48,437 nt of DNA, from NCBI GenBank assembly GCA_945861435.1, contig CAMAUX010000041.1, positions 1 through 48,437 on the forward strand. The letters run 5' to 3'. Position numbers and translations under genes: made by a program. Shown here piece after piece: positions 35,681 through 43,793 of the stretch (position 1 is the first letter of the stretch; each line of letters opens with the position of its first letter). The notes under the pieces are model-generated. The model was not told where the DNA came from, made no database searches, and saw nothing but the letters and a program-made list of their open reading frames with translations. The stretch comes from Chthoniobacter flavus. Lineage in GTDB: Bacteria; Verrucomicrobiota; Verrucomicrobiia; Chthoniobacterales; Chthoniobacteraceae.

Positions 35681-36577
35681 ATGCGTCTCTTGCCTCTTCT
35701 CCTTCTACTCGTCTGTGGCGGTTGGTTCCGGACACCTGTGCACGCGGAAGGCAGGCCGCTGCTGTGGCGGGTCGGTGGAAAGGACGGAGGTTATGTGTTC
35801 GGGACCATCCATCTTTCAGGTCCGCGGGAAACGACGCTCCCGGCCTGTGTGGATAGTGCGTTTGCGGACGCGGGTGAGGTGTACTGCGAGATCCCGCTGG
35901 ATGCAGCGAGCCAGATGAAGGTGGCGGCGGGCATGCTTTCAGGCTCTGGGAACCTGAAGGAAACACTGCCTGCGGAGCTTTACGCGCGGGTGGAGGCGAG
36001 GCTCAAACAGATCAACGCCGCGCTGACGCTCGAACCGTTCCAGAAGATGCCGGTGTGGGCGCTCGCGGTGACCCTCGCGCTGCTGGAGGAGCAGCTCAAG
36101 AATCCGCTGGGCAAGCCTCTGGATGCCCAGCTTTATGAGCGCGCAGAACGAGCAGGTAAGAAGGTCGGAGGGATCGAAACATTGGATGAGCAGCTTGCGG
36201 TGCTTGGAGGTCTGTCTCCTGCCGATCAGCTCTCGATGCTGCGTTCCACGCTTGAGAGCACAGACAAGGAGAAGAAGGAGGGGCGCTCCGCCATTGAAGA
36301 ACTGCGCGAGGCTTATCTCTCAGGCGATCTCGCGCGTTTGGAAGCCACGATGCAAAGCCAGATGGGGGAGATGGAGCCGGAACTCGCCAAGCGCATCGAG
36401 GAGGCGCTGCTCACCGTGCGCAACCGCCGCATGGCAGATCGGATCGCGGCGATGCTCAAGAAGCCCGGAGCTGGTCCTCGCTTCTTCGCGATCGGGGCGG
36501 GCCACCTTTACGGTGAGACGGGCGTGATGCGGTTGCTGCAGGACGCGGGCTTGGCGGTCGAGCGGGTGGAGCGTTGA
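35681..36577 (+). CDS. TraB/GumN family protein
   Basis: From the ATG at 35681 the product has 298 residues with a signal peptide (MRLLPLLLLLVCGGWFRTPVHA). The TraB/GumN pattern is complete: VFGTIHLS near the mature N terminus, the helical middle with MPVWALAVTLALL and VGGIETLDEQLAVL, and FFAIGAGHLYGETGVMRLL at the C terminus. The GTIH and GAGH histidines are the presumed metal ligands of this putative metalloprotease-like family. The real function in bacteria is unclear. It stands alone, downstream of a repeat tract and convergent with the sulfatase gene. Confidence 0.88.
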   Translation: MRLLPLLLLLVCGGWFRTPVHAEGRPLLWRVGGKDGGYVFGTIHLSGPRETTLPACVDSAFADAGEVYCEIPLDAASQMKVAAGMLSGSGNLKETLPAELYARVEARLKQINAALTLEPFQKMPVWALAVTLALLEEQLKNPLGKPLDAQLYERAERAGKKVGGIETLDEQLAVLGGLSPADQLSMLRSTLESTDKEKKEGRSAIEELREAYLSGDLARLEATMQSQMGEMEPELAKRIEEALLTVRNRRMADRIAAMLKKPGAGPRFFAIGAGHLYGETGVMRLLQDAGLAVERVER

Positions 36578-36598
36578 ACTCACTCTCGCCCCTGATCC

Positions 36599-37981
36599 TC
36601 ACGGGTGGAAGCCTGCGAGGTCCTTGGGCAGCTCGTTGACGTCCCCGCGGCTCACCTCCTCGAGTAGCGCACTCATCTGCTGGAGCCGTTCGGGTTCCGT
36701 GGTTGCGAGGTCCTTCGTTTCCGAGGGGTCGTCCCGCACATGGTAAAGCTCCTGTCGTGGTGCGGCGTCTTTGCGGGCCTTGTAGGCGATGAGCTTCCAG
36801 CCGTCATGGAGCAGCACGGAGCCGGAGGGGTGTTTGATATAGATGGGCCGCGGAGCCGCTTCAGCGCTGGATCCGGTGAGCAGGGGCCAGATGTTCATTC
36901 CGTCGAAGCGCGGGGGCTCCGAGGGTTTCCATCCCGCAAGTGCGGTGAACGTGGGCATCCAGTCGGCGGCGTGGACTGAGGTGGTGAGCTTGGAGGGTTG
37001 GAGTGTGCCGGGCCAGTTGGCAAAGGCGCAGACGCGGATGCCGCCCTCGTGGAGTTGGTTTTTTTGGCCGCGCAGAGGGAGGTTGCTGCTGAGGGCCGGC
37101 GAGGACGGGGTGTTGCCAACGTAAGGATTGGAGCCGCTGGAGAGGCCGCCGTTGTCGCTGGTGAAGACGACGAGGGTGTTGCGGCGCTGGCTGGTTTGTT
37201 CGAGGGCGGAGATCATTTCACCGATCTTGGCGTCGAGCTGGCTGACGAAAGCGGCAAAGCGGTGGAGCGATTCGTCCTTGGCCGGATCGTCGTGGAAACG
37301 CACTCCCTCATAGAGGCGTTTGTAGTCCTCGGGTGCATCCACCGGGATGTGCACGGCGAAGAAGGGAACGTAGAGGAACCACGGGCCCTTGAGGGAACGG
37401 ATCTGGCTGCATGCTTCCGAGACGACGAGTTCGGTGGCGTTGCCCTCTTCGCGCAGGAACTGTCCATCGCGATGCCATGTGTCCACGTACTCACCGGCCC
37501 TGTACTTGTGCGTCCATGGATCCACGGCACCAGTGAGCGCGCCGTAGCTGTGGTCGAATCCGTATGCGTTGGGGCCCCATTCCTTGCGGGAGCCGAGGTG
37601 CCATTTTCCGGAGATGGCGGTTTGGTAGCCTGCTTCGCGGAGTGCACCGGCGAGGGTGATGGTGCCTGGAAGAAAGGCGCGCAGGTTCGACGGGGTGAGG
37701 GTTTGCGGGCCGAAGCGGCTGTTCCATCGGCCGGAGAGCAGGGAGGAGCGGGTGGGAGTGCACACGGGCTGCACGTAATGGCGGTCCAGTTCGACGCCCT
37801 CGCGTACGAGGCGATCCATGTGCGGGGTTTTGAATCGACCGCCGTGCCAGCCTACATCGGCCCAGCCGAGATCGTCGGCAACGATGAGAAGGATGTTGGG
37901 GCGCTCCTCGGCGAAGACATGGAACTGTGCGGTCGCGGCGAGGAGGAGCACGAGCAGGGGGAGGCGTGGAAGGGAGGTCAT
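36599..37981 (-). CDS. Secreted sulfatase (type I, formylglycine)
   Basis: From the ATG at 37981 the product has 460 residues with a signal peptide (about 1-24); a start 11 codons earlier is possible. The calcium-site opening (RPNILLIVADDLGWADVG), the maturation motif CTPTR with Cys74, SGKWHLG, and the second metal site VVFTSDNGG are all in place. The Cys in CTPTR is converted to formylglycine by a separate enzyme not present in the window. The protein resembles arylsulfatase-like enzymes that remove sulfate from glycans. The substrate is unknown, but marine or host-derived sulfated polysaccharides are typical for Verrucomicrobiota. It is divergent from the lysyl oxidase gene. Confidence 0.92.
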   Translation of the reverse strand: MTSLPRLPLLVLLLAATAQFHVFAEERPNILLIVADDLGWADVGWHGGRFKTPHMDRLVREGVELDRHYVQPVCTPTRSSLLSGRWNSRFGPQTLTPSNLRAFLPGTITLAGALREAGYQTAISGKWHLGSRKEWGPNAYGFDHSYGALTGAVDPWTHKYRAGEYVDTWHRDGQFLREEGNATELVVSEACSQIRSLKGPWFLYVPFFAVHIPVDAPEDYKRLYEGVRFHDDPAKDESLHRFAAFVSQLDAKIGEMISALEQTSQRRNTLVVFTSDNGGLSSGSNPYVGNTPSSPALSSNLPLRGQKNQLHEGGIRVCAFANWPGTLQPSKLTTSVHAADWMPTFTALAGWKPSEPPRFDGMNIWPLLTGSSAEAAPRPIYIKHPSGSVLLHDGWKLIAYKARKDAAPRQELYHVRDDPSETKDLATTEPERLQQMSALLEEVSRGDVNELPKDLAGFHP

Positions 37982-38120
37982 GGCGGGGTGAGAGGGGATG
38001 TTTAGGGCATCCAACCCCGGGGCGGAATGCGTGGGGAATGATGCTGCGGATACGGAGGGTGATCACCTCCATGGCGCAGCAGCAACCTCTTCCTACATTG
38101 CGGGCATCAGCGGTATTCCT

Positions 38121-39674
38121 ATGAAAAACAGCAAAGTGGCCGGAACAATTCCGGCATGGCAGGGGAGAGTGGGGAGGTGGATGCGGTCTCTGAGCGCTGC
38201 AGCGCTGGGGGTTTTGGGTTCGTCGGCATGGGCCGTGACGGAGCTGCCCAAGGTGGTGCAGGTCAACGTTCCGCTCACCAGTGTCCGTGGCGAATCGTCC
38301 TCTGAAACGGTGTACAAGTGCGCGGTGCCGGAGGGCGCATTCAACCTGCGTTTCACAGCGACGGGTGGCACGGGTGATAGCGATCTGTTCGTGCGCTATG
38401 GGGCGCATCCCACCGTGGAGCGGTTCGATGAGGCAAGCCGCTCGGTGGGCAGCAAGGAGTTGATCGTGCTGGCAGCGCCCACATCCGGGGTTTGGTACAT
38501 GATGCTCTATGGGTTCAGCGCCTATACGGGGGTCACGGTGACGATGCGCTATGACCTCCCGGTGGGCAAACCCGCTACGCCGCTGCTCAGTCCAGGGCCG
38601 GGGAGCTTCATGGGGCCTGCATCGGTCACGATGACTTCCACGCGGGCGGCGAAGATCTATTACACTCTCGACGGTTCGGAGCCGACGGCTCTCTCGACCC
38701 TCTACACAAAACCCGTGGTCGTGTCGGCGAGCGCGACATTGAAGGCGCGGGCCTATCTCGGCGTGGTGGCGGGCGGCGTGATGGAGGGGGGGTACGACAT
38801 CAGCGCAGTGTGGCCTCCTGTGGAGCTGCAGAACGGGGTCGCGTCTTATCCGCGCTGCGGCAACCGGGCCACGACGAGCTACTTCAAAGTCAGTGTGCCC
38901 GCGGGCCAGAAGTATCTGCGGATCCTGACCAGTGGGGGCTCCGGGGATAGTGCGTTTTACCTGAGGCACAGCTACTCGCTCACCTCAGTCGCCTCCTACT
39001 ACAACAGCACCGGCAACTGGGCTACCGTGACGATCGCCAATCCCTTGGAAGGGGACTGGGTCATCGGTCTTCGCGGGTTGTCCGACTTCACAGGGGTGAG
39101 TCTCCTCGCTCAATACGGAGGGCTCCAGGGGGACCTGATGGTATGGCCCGAAAGCATGCGTCCCTACGCAACAACGGAAAGTTTCCTGCCCGGGGATTGC
39201 GTGGTTCAAGAGGGGACGGTTGCGGCGGGAGCGCGGAGGTTGCTGCGGTTCACAACGGAGACGCGCAATATCGGCTCTGCGGATATCGTGTTGGGGAACC
39301 CTGTGGGCGACTCGCGATTCATCTTCTTCGAGTGCCATGGCCACTATCACTTCAACGGGTTCGCGGCCTATCGGCTGCTGAATCTGGATGGGGAGCTGGT
39401 TGCGGTAGGCAAGAAGGCGAGCTTCTGCATCGAGGATGTGCGCGCATGGGATCCGAAGGCGCCGGTGCGCCGCACGGTGTTTACTTGCGACTATCAGGGG
39501 CTGCACATGGGCTGGGCGGACATCTACGACAGCGGACTGCCGGGGCAGTGGGTGGATATCACCGGAGTGCCTCCGGGTGAGTACGTCCTCGAGGTGATCG
39601 TGAACTCCGAAGGCTTTATTCCCGAAGCCAACTACGAGAACAACGCCACCCGGGTCCGGGTCCGCATCAATTAG
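38121..39674 (+). CDS. Secreted multidomain protein with C-terminal lysyl oxidase domain
   Basis: From the ATG at 38121 the product has 517 residues with a signal peptide (cleavage near SSAWA). Two PPC-like beta-sandwich domains (about 45-145 and 240-335) flank a chitobiase C-terminal-type domain (about 150-230, IYYTLDGSEPT). From about residue 350 the sequence follows lysyl oxidase. The copper site is His406, His408, His410 in FFECHGHYHF. Lys432 in GKKASFC and Tyr469 in ADIYDSGLPGQWVDIT align with the Lys and Tyr that form the lysyl-tyrosyl-quinone cofactor of animal enzymes. PPGEYVLEVIVN and PEANYENN complete the fold. Predicted activity is oxidative deamination of lysine or another primary amine outside the cell. 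The natural substrate is unknown. Confidence 0.85.
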   Translation: MKNSKVAGTIPAWQGRVGRWMRSLSAAALGVLGSSAWAVTELPKVVQVNVPLTSVRGESSSETVYKCAVPEGAFNLRFTATGGTGDSDLFVRYGAHPTVERFDEASRSVGSKELIVLAAPTSGVWYMMLYGFSAYTGVTVTMRYDLPVGKPATPLLSPGPGSFMGPASVTMTSTRAAKIYYTLDGSEPTALSTLYTKPVVVSASATLKARAYLGVVAGGVMEGGYDISAVWPPVELQNGVASYPRCGNRATTSYFKVSVPAGQKYLRILTSGGSGDSAFYLRHSYSLTSVASYYNSTGNWATVTIANPLEGDWVIGLRGLSDFTGVSLLAQYGGLQGDLMVWPESMRPYATTESFLPGDCVVQEGTVAAGARRLLRFTTETRNIGSADIVLGNPVGDSRFIFFECHGHYHFNGFAAYRLLNLDGELVAVGKKASFCIEDVRAWDPKAPVRRTVFTCDYQGLHMGWADIYDSGLPGQWVDITGVPPGEYVLEVIVNSEGFIPEANYENNATRVRVRIN

Positions 39675-39766
39675 CGGCGGACGCAGGAAAGACGAAGCAA
39701 TGGGGGGGAAAGGTCCGGAGCCGGTGCACACGCTGCGCCGGCTCCGGCGCCTTTTGGGATGAGAGG
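39675..39766. other. Short spacer after the lysyl oxidase gene
   Basis: A GC-rich imperfect palindrome (AGCCGGTGCACACGCTGCGCCGGCTCCGGCGCC followed by TTTT) lies around 39718-39754 and may act as a terminator for the lysyl oxidase gene. Confidence 0.45.
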
Positions 39767-39776
39767 CGAATGGCAC

Positions 39777-39860
39777 TTATTGAGGATCGCGAAGTAGGGT
39801 GACCGAGCAGCGTCCAGAGGATGGGCATTCCGGGTGTCACCGTAATGTAAGACGCCCAAT
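39777..39860 (-). repeat. Dispersed repeat C, copy 2 (inverted)
   Basis: It is the reverse complement of 2493-2573 with few differences. Shared blocks are TACATTACGGTGACACCCGGAA and TTCGCGATCCTCAATA, read on the minus strand. Confidence 0.75.
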
Positions 39861-39862
39861 AG

Positions 39863-39990
39863 AAGGGGCTTCGCCGTGGTATTTGAGGGGGCCGACGCCG
39901 GCAGGCAGACGCCTGCAAACAGTGGCGTCGATGAGGACAAGCAAGGTTTCCTCGATAGTCGTCCTTCTCGCGCCCCAGCCCGGGGCGCGT
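39863..39990 (-). repeat. Dispersed repeat D, copy 2 (inverted)
   Basis: Read on the minus strand it runs from a CGCGCCCCGGG palindrome through GGCGCGAGAAGG to CAAATACCACGGCGAAGC, matching 4894-5020. Confidence 0.6.
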
Positions 39991-40084
39991 CGCGTGGGGA
40001 AACGGGTTCCGGTGGTTCCCGCAATCCGCTTTGCGGATTGCGTTCACCGACCGGCTAATTGCTTTCATGCCTCCGGCATGCTGA
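39991..40084 (+). repeat. Dispersed repeat B, copy 2
   Basis: Same orientation as 2236-2332, with the CCGGTGGTTCCCGC and CATGCCTCCGGCATGCTGA blocks kept. Confidence 0.75.
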
Positions 40085-40175
40085 CGGTGAGATCGCCTGA
40101 TTCGTGGCCGAGCTACCCCATCGAGGCATCGGTCGTGCCTTGTTGAGGGAGCCCGAGCAGGCAAATGGCACTCGC

Positions 40176-40278
40176 AACTTCAGCATGCCGGAGGCATGGG
40201 AGCCCATAGCCGGTCGGTGACCGCAGTTCGCATCGCGAACGCAGGGAACCACCGGATCGCCGGCTCCCACGCAACGCG
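40176..40278 (-). repeat. Dispersed repeat B, copy 3 (inverted)
   Basis: It is the reverse complement of copies 1 and 2, with CATGCTGAAGTT at the 3' end on the minus strand. Copies 2 and 3 form a long inverted pair separated by 91 bases, able to fold back on itself. Confidence 0.75.
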
Positions 40279-40360
40279 CCCCGGCAGCGGGCGCGAGCAT
40301 GGCGATGATAAGAGAATGTTTTTTCCGTCCCGATCGGCTCCACTTCTCGCACTCACCTGC
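40276..40360 (+). repeat. Partial dispersed repeat D, copy 3
   Basis: It starts at a GCGCCCCGGCAGCGGGCGCGA palindrome and shares the CGATCGGCTCCACT block with copy 1, then diverges. Confidence 0.5.
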
Positions 40361-40402
40361 GCGCCATCGTCGTCCCAAAAAGCGCGGTGAAGCCCTTTCA
40401 CT

Positions 40403-40549
40403 ATTAATCCGGCCATTGAATACCCGCGGTAATGATGCGCCGCACCCAGTGTCTCGATGCCCGGCGAGCGAGGGATGAAGCTCATGTGCACTGCCAAAGC
40501 GTAACCAAATCGACCCGCACGATCGCTGGTGTTTTGTGGCCGGATTAAT
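40403..40549 (-). repeat. Repeat A, copy 2: 147 bp with perfect 13 bp terminal inverted repeats
   Basis: The ends are ATTAATCCGGCCA and TGGCCGGATTAAT, an exact inverse pair. The interior is the reverse complement of 2346-2492 with only scattered substitutions, and the length is identical at 147 bp. Confidence 0.85.
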
Positions 40550-40561
40550 AAGTGCCATTCG

Positions 40562-40892
40562 GGACAGAGGCATGGGGCCATAGGGCCGCGCAAACCTCCT
40601 GCGAATCAGCCGCCGTCGACCACCGAGACGATGCGGACGCGTTGCGCAGATGGGGGCGCCCGGTGCGGTGGGTGGAGGATCGTTTCTGTGTCTTCAGGGC
40701 GCTGGAGTGCAGTTCTCATGCATCCGGAGGGTGTGTGGGTGACGTTCTGGAGGAGGGTGGGAGTTTCCCTCCCATGTTCCCCCTGCCTCGGAGGATTGTT
40801 TTTGAAGTTTTGAGCGGCAGTTCGTGATGTTAATAATCAGTGGTCATTCCGCCCCCCCTCGTTTCGCCCATGCCTGTTGCGAATCCCGTTTC
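40562..40892. other. Gene-free stretch upstream of the envelope cassette
   Basis: No supported gene. It should contain the promoter of the cassette starting at 40893. A candidate AT-richer patch (TGATGTTAATAATCAGTGG, near 40826-40844) is the only contrast to the GC-rich background. Confidence 0.4.
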
Positions 40893-41852
40893 ATGAAAGC
40901 AATTCAATCCATCCTGCTGCTGGTGCCTGTCCTGCTGCTTCTCGTCCAAGCGGCTGGGAGTGCTGCGGTGAAGCCCTCCGACGAGGCGGTGCCGGCTCTC
41001 GCCCCCATTTGGGCTGCTGTGTCGGCCGGTGAGCGACTCAAGGCCGTGCGCGCGGCTGAACTGGACGCCGATCGTCTGCTGGCGGAGAGGATTTACGGAG
41101 CGCAGGTGGATGCAGGAACGAGGGTCGTGGATTTGGCTCTCGAGCAGGACGAGGTGAGGGTGGCTCTTCAGGCAACCCTCAAGGGCGCCGTCACCACCGA
41201 GGGGCCCGAGTTCAAGGAAGACGGCCAGGTGCAGGTGGTGCGCGGGTTGAAGATCGAGGAGGTCGTGCAGACGCTGACCCGCGTGGTCAAGGGACGGCGG
41301 ATCGAGGTGGGAGATTTCAAGCCCCTCTCCGACCAAACGGATACCAAGCGTGAAGTGAGACAGAAGCTCATCGACGTGACAGGCAACTCGGCGATCTCCG
41401 GTTCGCCTGGTCATGACAAGATTCTCTCCAAGCGGGCGGCGGAGGCCGATGCATACAGGCGCCTTGCCGCCCGGATGGCGGGGGTCAAGATCACCGGGAC
41501 GACGACGGTGCGCGACCTGTGCCTGAGGGACGATCGGATCATGGCGGCACTCAGCCACGTGCTGAAGGCGGCGGTTCCCATCGCGGTCCGCTATCTGGGG
41601 ACGGACGGGTGCGAGGTGACCATGGAACTAAAGGTCGAGGATGTGGTCCGCACCACGATGCACTTTGCCGACGGCGATATCCGCAAAGCGGTGATCAAGG
41701 ATTCGCTCGAGACGAAGTCCTTCACTGAGACGGGTTCGGGCGCTGTGCGTGCGCGAGTATCGGTTCCGCCGCCGGACGAACCGGTGGGAGGAGAGTCGGA
41801 GACGCAGATGATTCTGAAGGAAGTCATCCGCTCGGAACCGCTGGTTCAGTGA
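40893..41852 (+). CDS. Exported protein with two LPP20-like domains (FlgP-like)
   Basis: From the ATG at 40893 the product has 319 residues and a signal peptide (MKAIQSILLLVPVLLLLVQAAGSAA). It contains two copies of one domain. Copy 1 (about 45-150) starts at AAELDADRLLAERIYGAQV, and copy 2 (about 190-290) at RAAEADAYRRLAARMAGVKI. Each is followed by a DLxLxxDxxxxAL segment and a strand ending in KxExVV. This is the LPP20-type pattern shared with FlgP, an outer-membrane flagellar accessory protein. No lipobox Cys was seen. The gene opens a tight four-gene cluster; the lipoprotein gene starts 8 bases after its stop. Homology to FlgP is at superfamily level only. Confidence 0.65.
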   Translation: MKAIQSILLLVPVLLLLVQAAGSAAVKPSDEAVPALAPIWAAVSAGERLKAVRAAELDADRLLAERIYGAQVDAGTRVVDLALEQDEVRVALQATLKGAVTTEGPEFKEDGQVQVVRGLKIEEVVQTLTRVVKGRRIEVGDFKPLSDQTDTKREVRQKLIDVTGNSAISGSPGHDKILSKRAAEADAYRRLAARMAGVKITGTTTVRDLCLRDDRIMAALSHVLKAAVPIAVRYLGTDGCEVTMELKVEDVVRTTMHFADGDIRKAVIKDSLETKSFTETGSGAVRARVSVPPPDEPVGGESETQMILKEVIRSEPLVQ

Positions 41853-41860
41853 GGATCGCC

Positions 41861-42547
41861 ATGAAACGCATCATTCTCTGCATCGCGCTGGGGCTGGCTG
41901 GTTGCGCCCAGCATTCCAAGCACAAGGGGTCCGAGGCGGGGATCGATCTGATCTCGCAGGAGGATGGGCCGGGACAGGCGATTCACGCTGCCGCTGCGAC
42001 TGCGCCCTCCGGAGCCGCACCTCGCGGTGTGGTCGGCCGCAATTCGGCACTGATCTGGATTACCGGCGGGGAGGGCACTGCGACCGCGCGGACCGCTCCG
42101 GAGGCGCAGCCAGGGAAGGGGGCGGCGACCGACGCGGGGCGGAAGCCGGTTTCTGCTCAGGCTCAGCCGACCAAGACGCAGGAGAAGTCGTCTGAACGCG
42201 GCGCCGTCTCCAAGCCTGTGGTGGAAGAAAAGGAGAAGAGCGATGAGCCGCAATGGATGCGGTTTGTCGACAAGCCCGGGGCCGGAGCGAAGCAACCGGA
42301 GTCTTCAGCCAGTGCGACGAGTCCCAAGACGCCGCCAAAGAAGCCCGCTTCAGCGGGGGGTGACGCTGCGAAGGCGGGAAAATCCAAGGGCTCCAAGGCG
42401 CCTTCCAAGGGGCCTTCGAAAAAGACGGGGCCGAAGGGTGAGCCTGTGAAGGGAGATCGTGTCAATGAGATGCAGTCTTCCACGACTGAACGGGTGATTG
42501 AGTCCCGGCCGATGGTTGGGACGGATGCGGAGTTGAAGACGCGGTGA
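41861..42547 (+). CDS. Putative lipoprotein, Lys/Pro/Ser-rich
   Basis: The product has 228 residues from the ATG at 41861. GAGGA sits just upstream as ribosome site. The signal ends in a lipobox (LGLAGC), so the protein should be lipid-anchored. The mature part is low complexity, with Ala/Pro/Lys/Ser runs and a highly basic stretch (KAGKSKGSKAPSKGPSKK), and is probably unfolded. One short segment (GVVGRNSALIWITGG) looks structured. No family was recognised. Its position between the LPP20-like and CsgG/FlgO-like genes suggests it is part of the same envelope complex, perhaps a linker through the periplasm. Confidence 0.65.
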   Translation: MKRIILCIALGLAGCAQHSKHKGSEAGIDLISQEDGPGQAIHAAAATAPSGAAPRGVVGRNSALIWITGGEGTATARTAPEAQPGKGAATDAGRKPVSAQAQPTKTQEKSSERGAVSKPVVEEKEKSDEPQWMRFVDKPGAGAKQPESSASATSPKTPPKKPASAGGDAAKAGKSKGSKAPSKGPSKKTGPKGEPVKGDRVNEMQSSTTERVIESRPMVGTDAELKTR

Positions 42548-42553
42548 ACTATT

Positions 42554-43750
42554 ATGCTGATGGGGTTGTGGAGGGGGGGAGTGGGGATGCTGCTGGGGGC
42601 CGTGCTGGCGGTGCATGGCGGGCTGTGCGGGGCTCAACCGATCGCGGTGAAGGGTGGGGGCGTGGCCAAGGTCAAGGCGACCGACCCCGTCCGTCGGTCG
42701 ACTCCTCCCGCTCGAGGAGAGAGTGCCGATCCTTTTGCAGCTTTCGCGGAAGAACTGGCCGCGGGCTTGGACACAGGGAAGGACGGCACGGTGAACGTGG
42801 GTGTGGGGAATTTCACGTTTGAGAACACGGATTTGCTCTCCCCGTTCTCCTCGCTGCTGCGCGAGGAGATGGAGATTGCGCTCGGGAAGACCGGGCGACT
42901 CCGTGTGGTGACTCGGGACCGCATCGCAGACCTGCAGCTGGAGGGCAGGTTTCAGAACAAGGAGATCCTCGAGCCCGGCACGGGTGTGGAAAAGGTGAGC
43001 GTGCAGGGAGTGAAGGGGATTGTGCGCGGCCGCTTCTTCATCAGTGCCAGCCAGATCACGGTGTTTGCGGAGTTGGTGTGGCTGGAGGGCGGGGCGGTGC
43101 AGAAGGCGCGCCTTGCGATTCCGACCACACAGGTGAGGGCGAAGCTCTGGCCGGATCCTGTGAGGGCCGCGCTCGGAGACGTGGCGCAGGTCGCCAAGCC
43201 AAGCAACATCGAACGCAGTCTGGCCAACGTGCAGGAGATGGCAGGCGGGCGTCTGGCGCAGGTGCCAAAAGATTTCGATGTGCAGGTCTTCACCGTGGAT
43301 GGCAAACGCGCATACGCGGCTGGTGAAACGGTCGGTTTCCGGGTGCGCGCGGCGCGAGAGTGTCACGTGGCGGTGCTCTGCCACTCGAGCGATGGGACGA
43401 GTGTCGTTCTCTTTCCAAACCGGTGGGCCGACAACACGCTGATCCCTGCCGGCGAGACCATCGAAGTTCCTGGCGCGCGCGCGAGCGGGTTTCAGATTCA
43501 GATCGGCGCACCCTTCGGCTCGGACGTGGTGGAGGTGATCGCCTGCTCGCAGCCTTCCGAACTGCACAGGGCGCTTTCCCGTGCTGCGATGACGCCCGAT
43601 CCCGGCGGACGCAACTTTTCATCGATGCCCCGTGGGATGTTGATCAAGGGGCTCAGCGCAGCGCTTGTGCAGCCTGCATCTGCCACCGATGGCGTCCCGC
43701 TCCAGTGGGGGCGGGATTCGATGGTGGTGAGCACGTTTCCCAAACCGTGA
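42554..43750 (+). CDS. Exported CsgG/FlgO-like protein with C-terminal DUF4384
   Basis: The product has 398 residues with a signal peptide (about 1-27). The N-terminal domain (about 75-215) shows the CsgG/FlgO/LpoB pattern: VNVGVGNFTFENTDLLSPFSSLLREEMEIAL, a GRLRVVTRDRI strand, then VKGIVRGRFFISASQITVFAELVWL. The C-terminal DUF4384 domain (about 260-350) is clear, with VFTVDGKRAYAAGETVGFRVRA, VVLFPNRWADNTLIPAGETIEVP and GSDVVEVIACSQP. Both domains occur in outer-membrane or periplasmic accessory proteins. It starts six bases after the preceding stop and is probably translated from the same message. The function is unknown; an envelope assembly role is inferred. Confidence 0.75.
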   Translation: MLMGLWRGGVGMLLGAVLAVHGGLCGAQPIAVKGGGVAKVKATDPVRRSTPPARGESADPFAAFAEELAAGLDTGKDGTVNVGVGNFTFENTDLLSPFSSLLREEMEIALGKTGRLRVVTRDRIADLQLEGRFQNKEILEPGTGVEKVSVQGVKGIVRGRFFISASQITVFAELVWLEGGAVQKARLAIPTTQVRAKLWPDPVRAALGDVAQVAKPSNIERSLANVQEMAGGRLAQVPKDFDVQVFTVDGKRAYAAGETVGFRVRAARECHVAVLCHSSDGTSVVLFPNRWADNTLIPAGETIEVPGARASGFQIQIGAPFGSDVVEVIACSQPSELHRALSRAAMTPDPGGRNFSSMPRGMLIKGLSAALVQPASATDGVPLQWGRDSMVVSTFPKP

Positions 43751-43793
43751 TTCCCGCGGTGTGAATCATTTCCGCAGTCGGCCCTTTGATCTT

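Larger units (their letters stand above)
39767..40561. repeat. Composite repeat island bounded by 15 bp inverted repeats
   Basis: The left edge CGAATGGCACTTATT (39767-39781) is the exact reverse complement of the right edge AATAAGTGCCATTCG (40547-40561). Inside, in order, lie repeat C inverted (39777-39860), D inverted (39863-39990), B direct (39991-40084), a spacer, B inverted (40176-40278), a partial D (40276-40360) and A inverted (40403-40549). No reading frame is conserved with the other copies. The right boundary overlaps the end of repeat A. Confidence 0.75.

Noticed and set aside
37491-38969. Minus-strand frame spanning the sulfatase 5' end and the lysyl oxidase gene
   Set aside because: It crosses two well-supported genes and has no family pattern.
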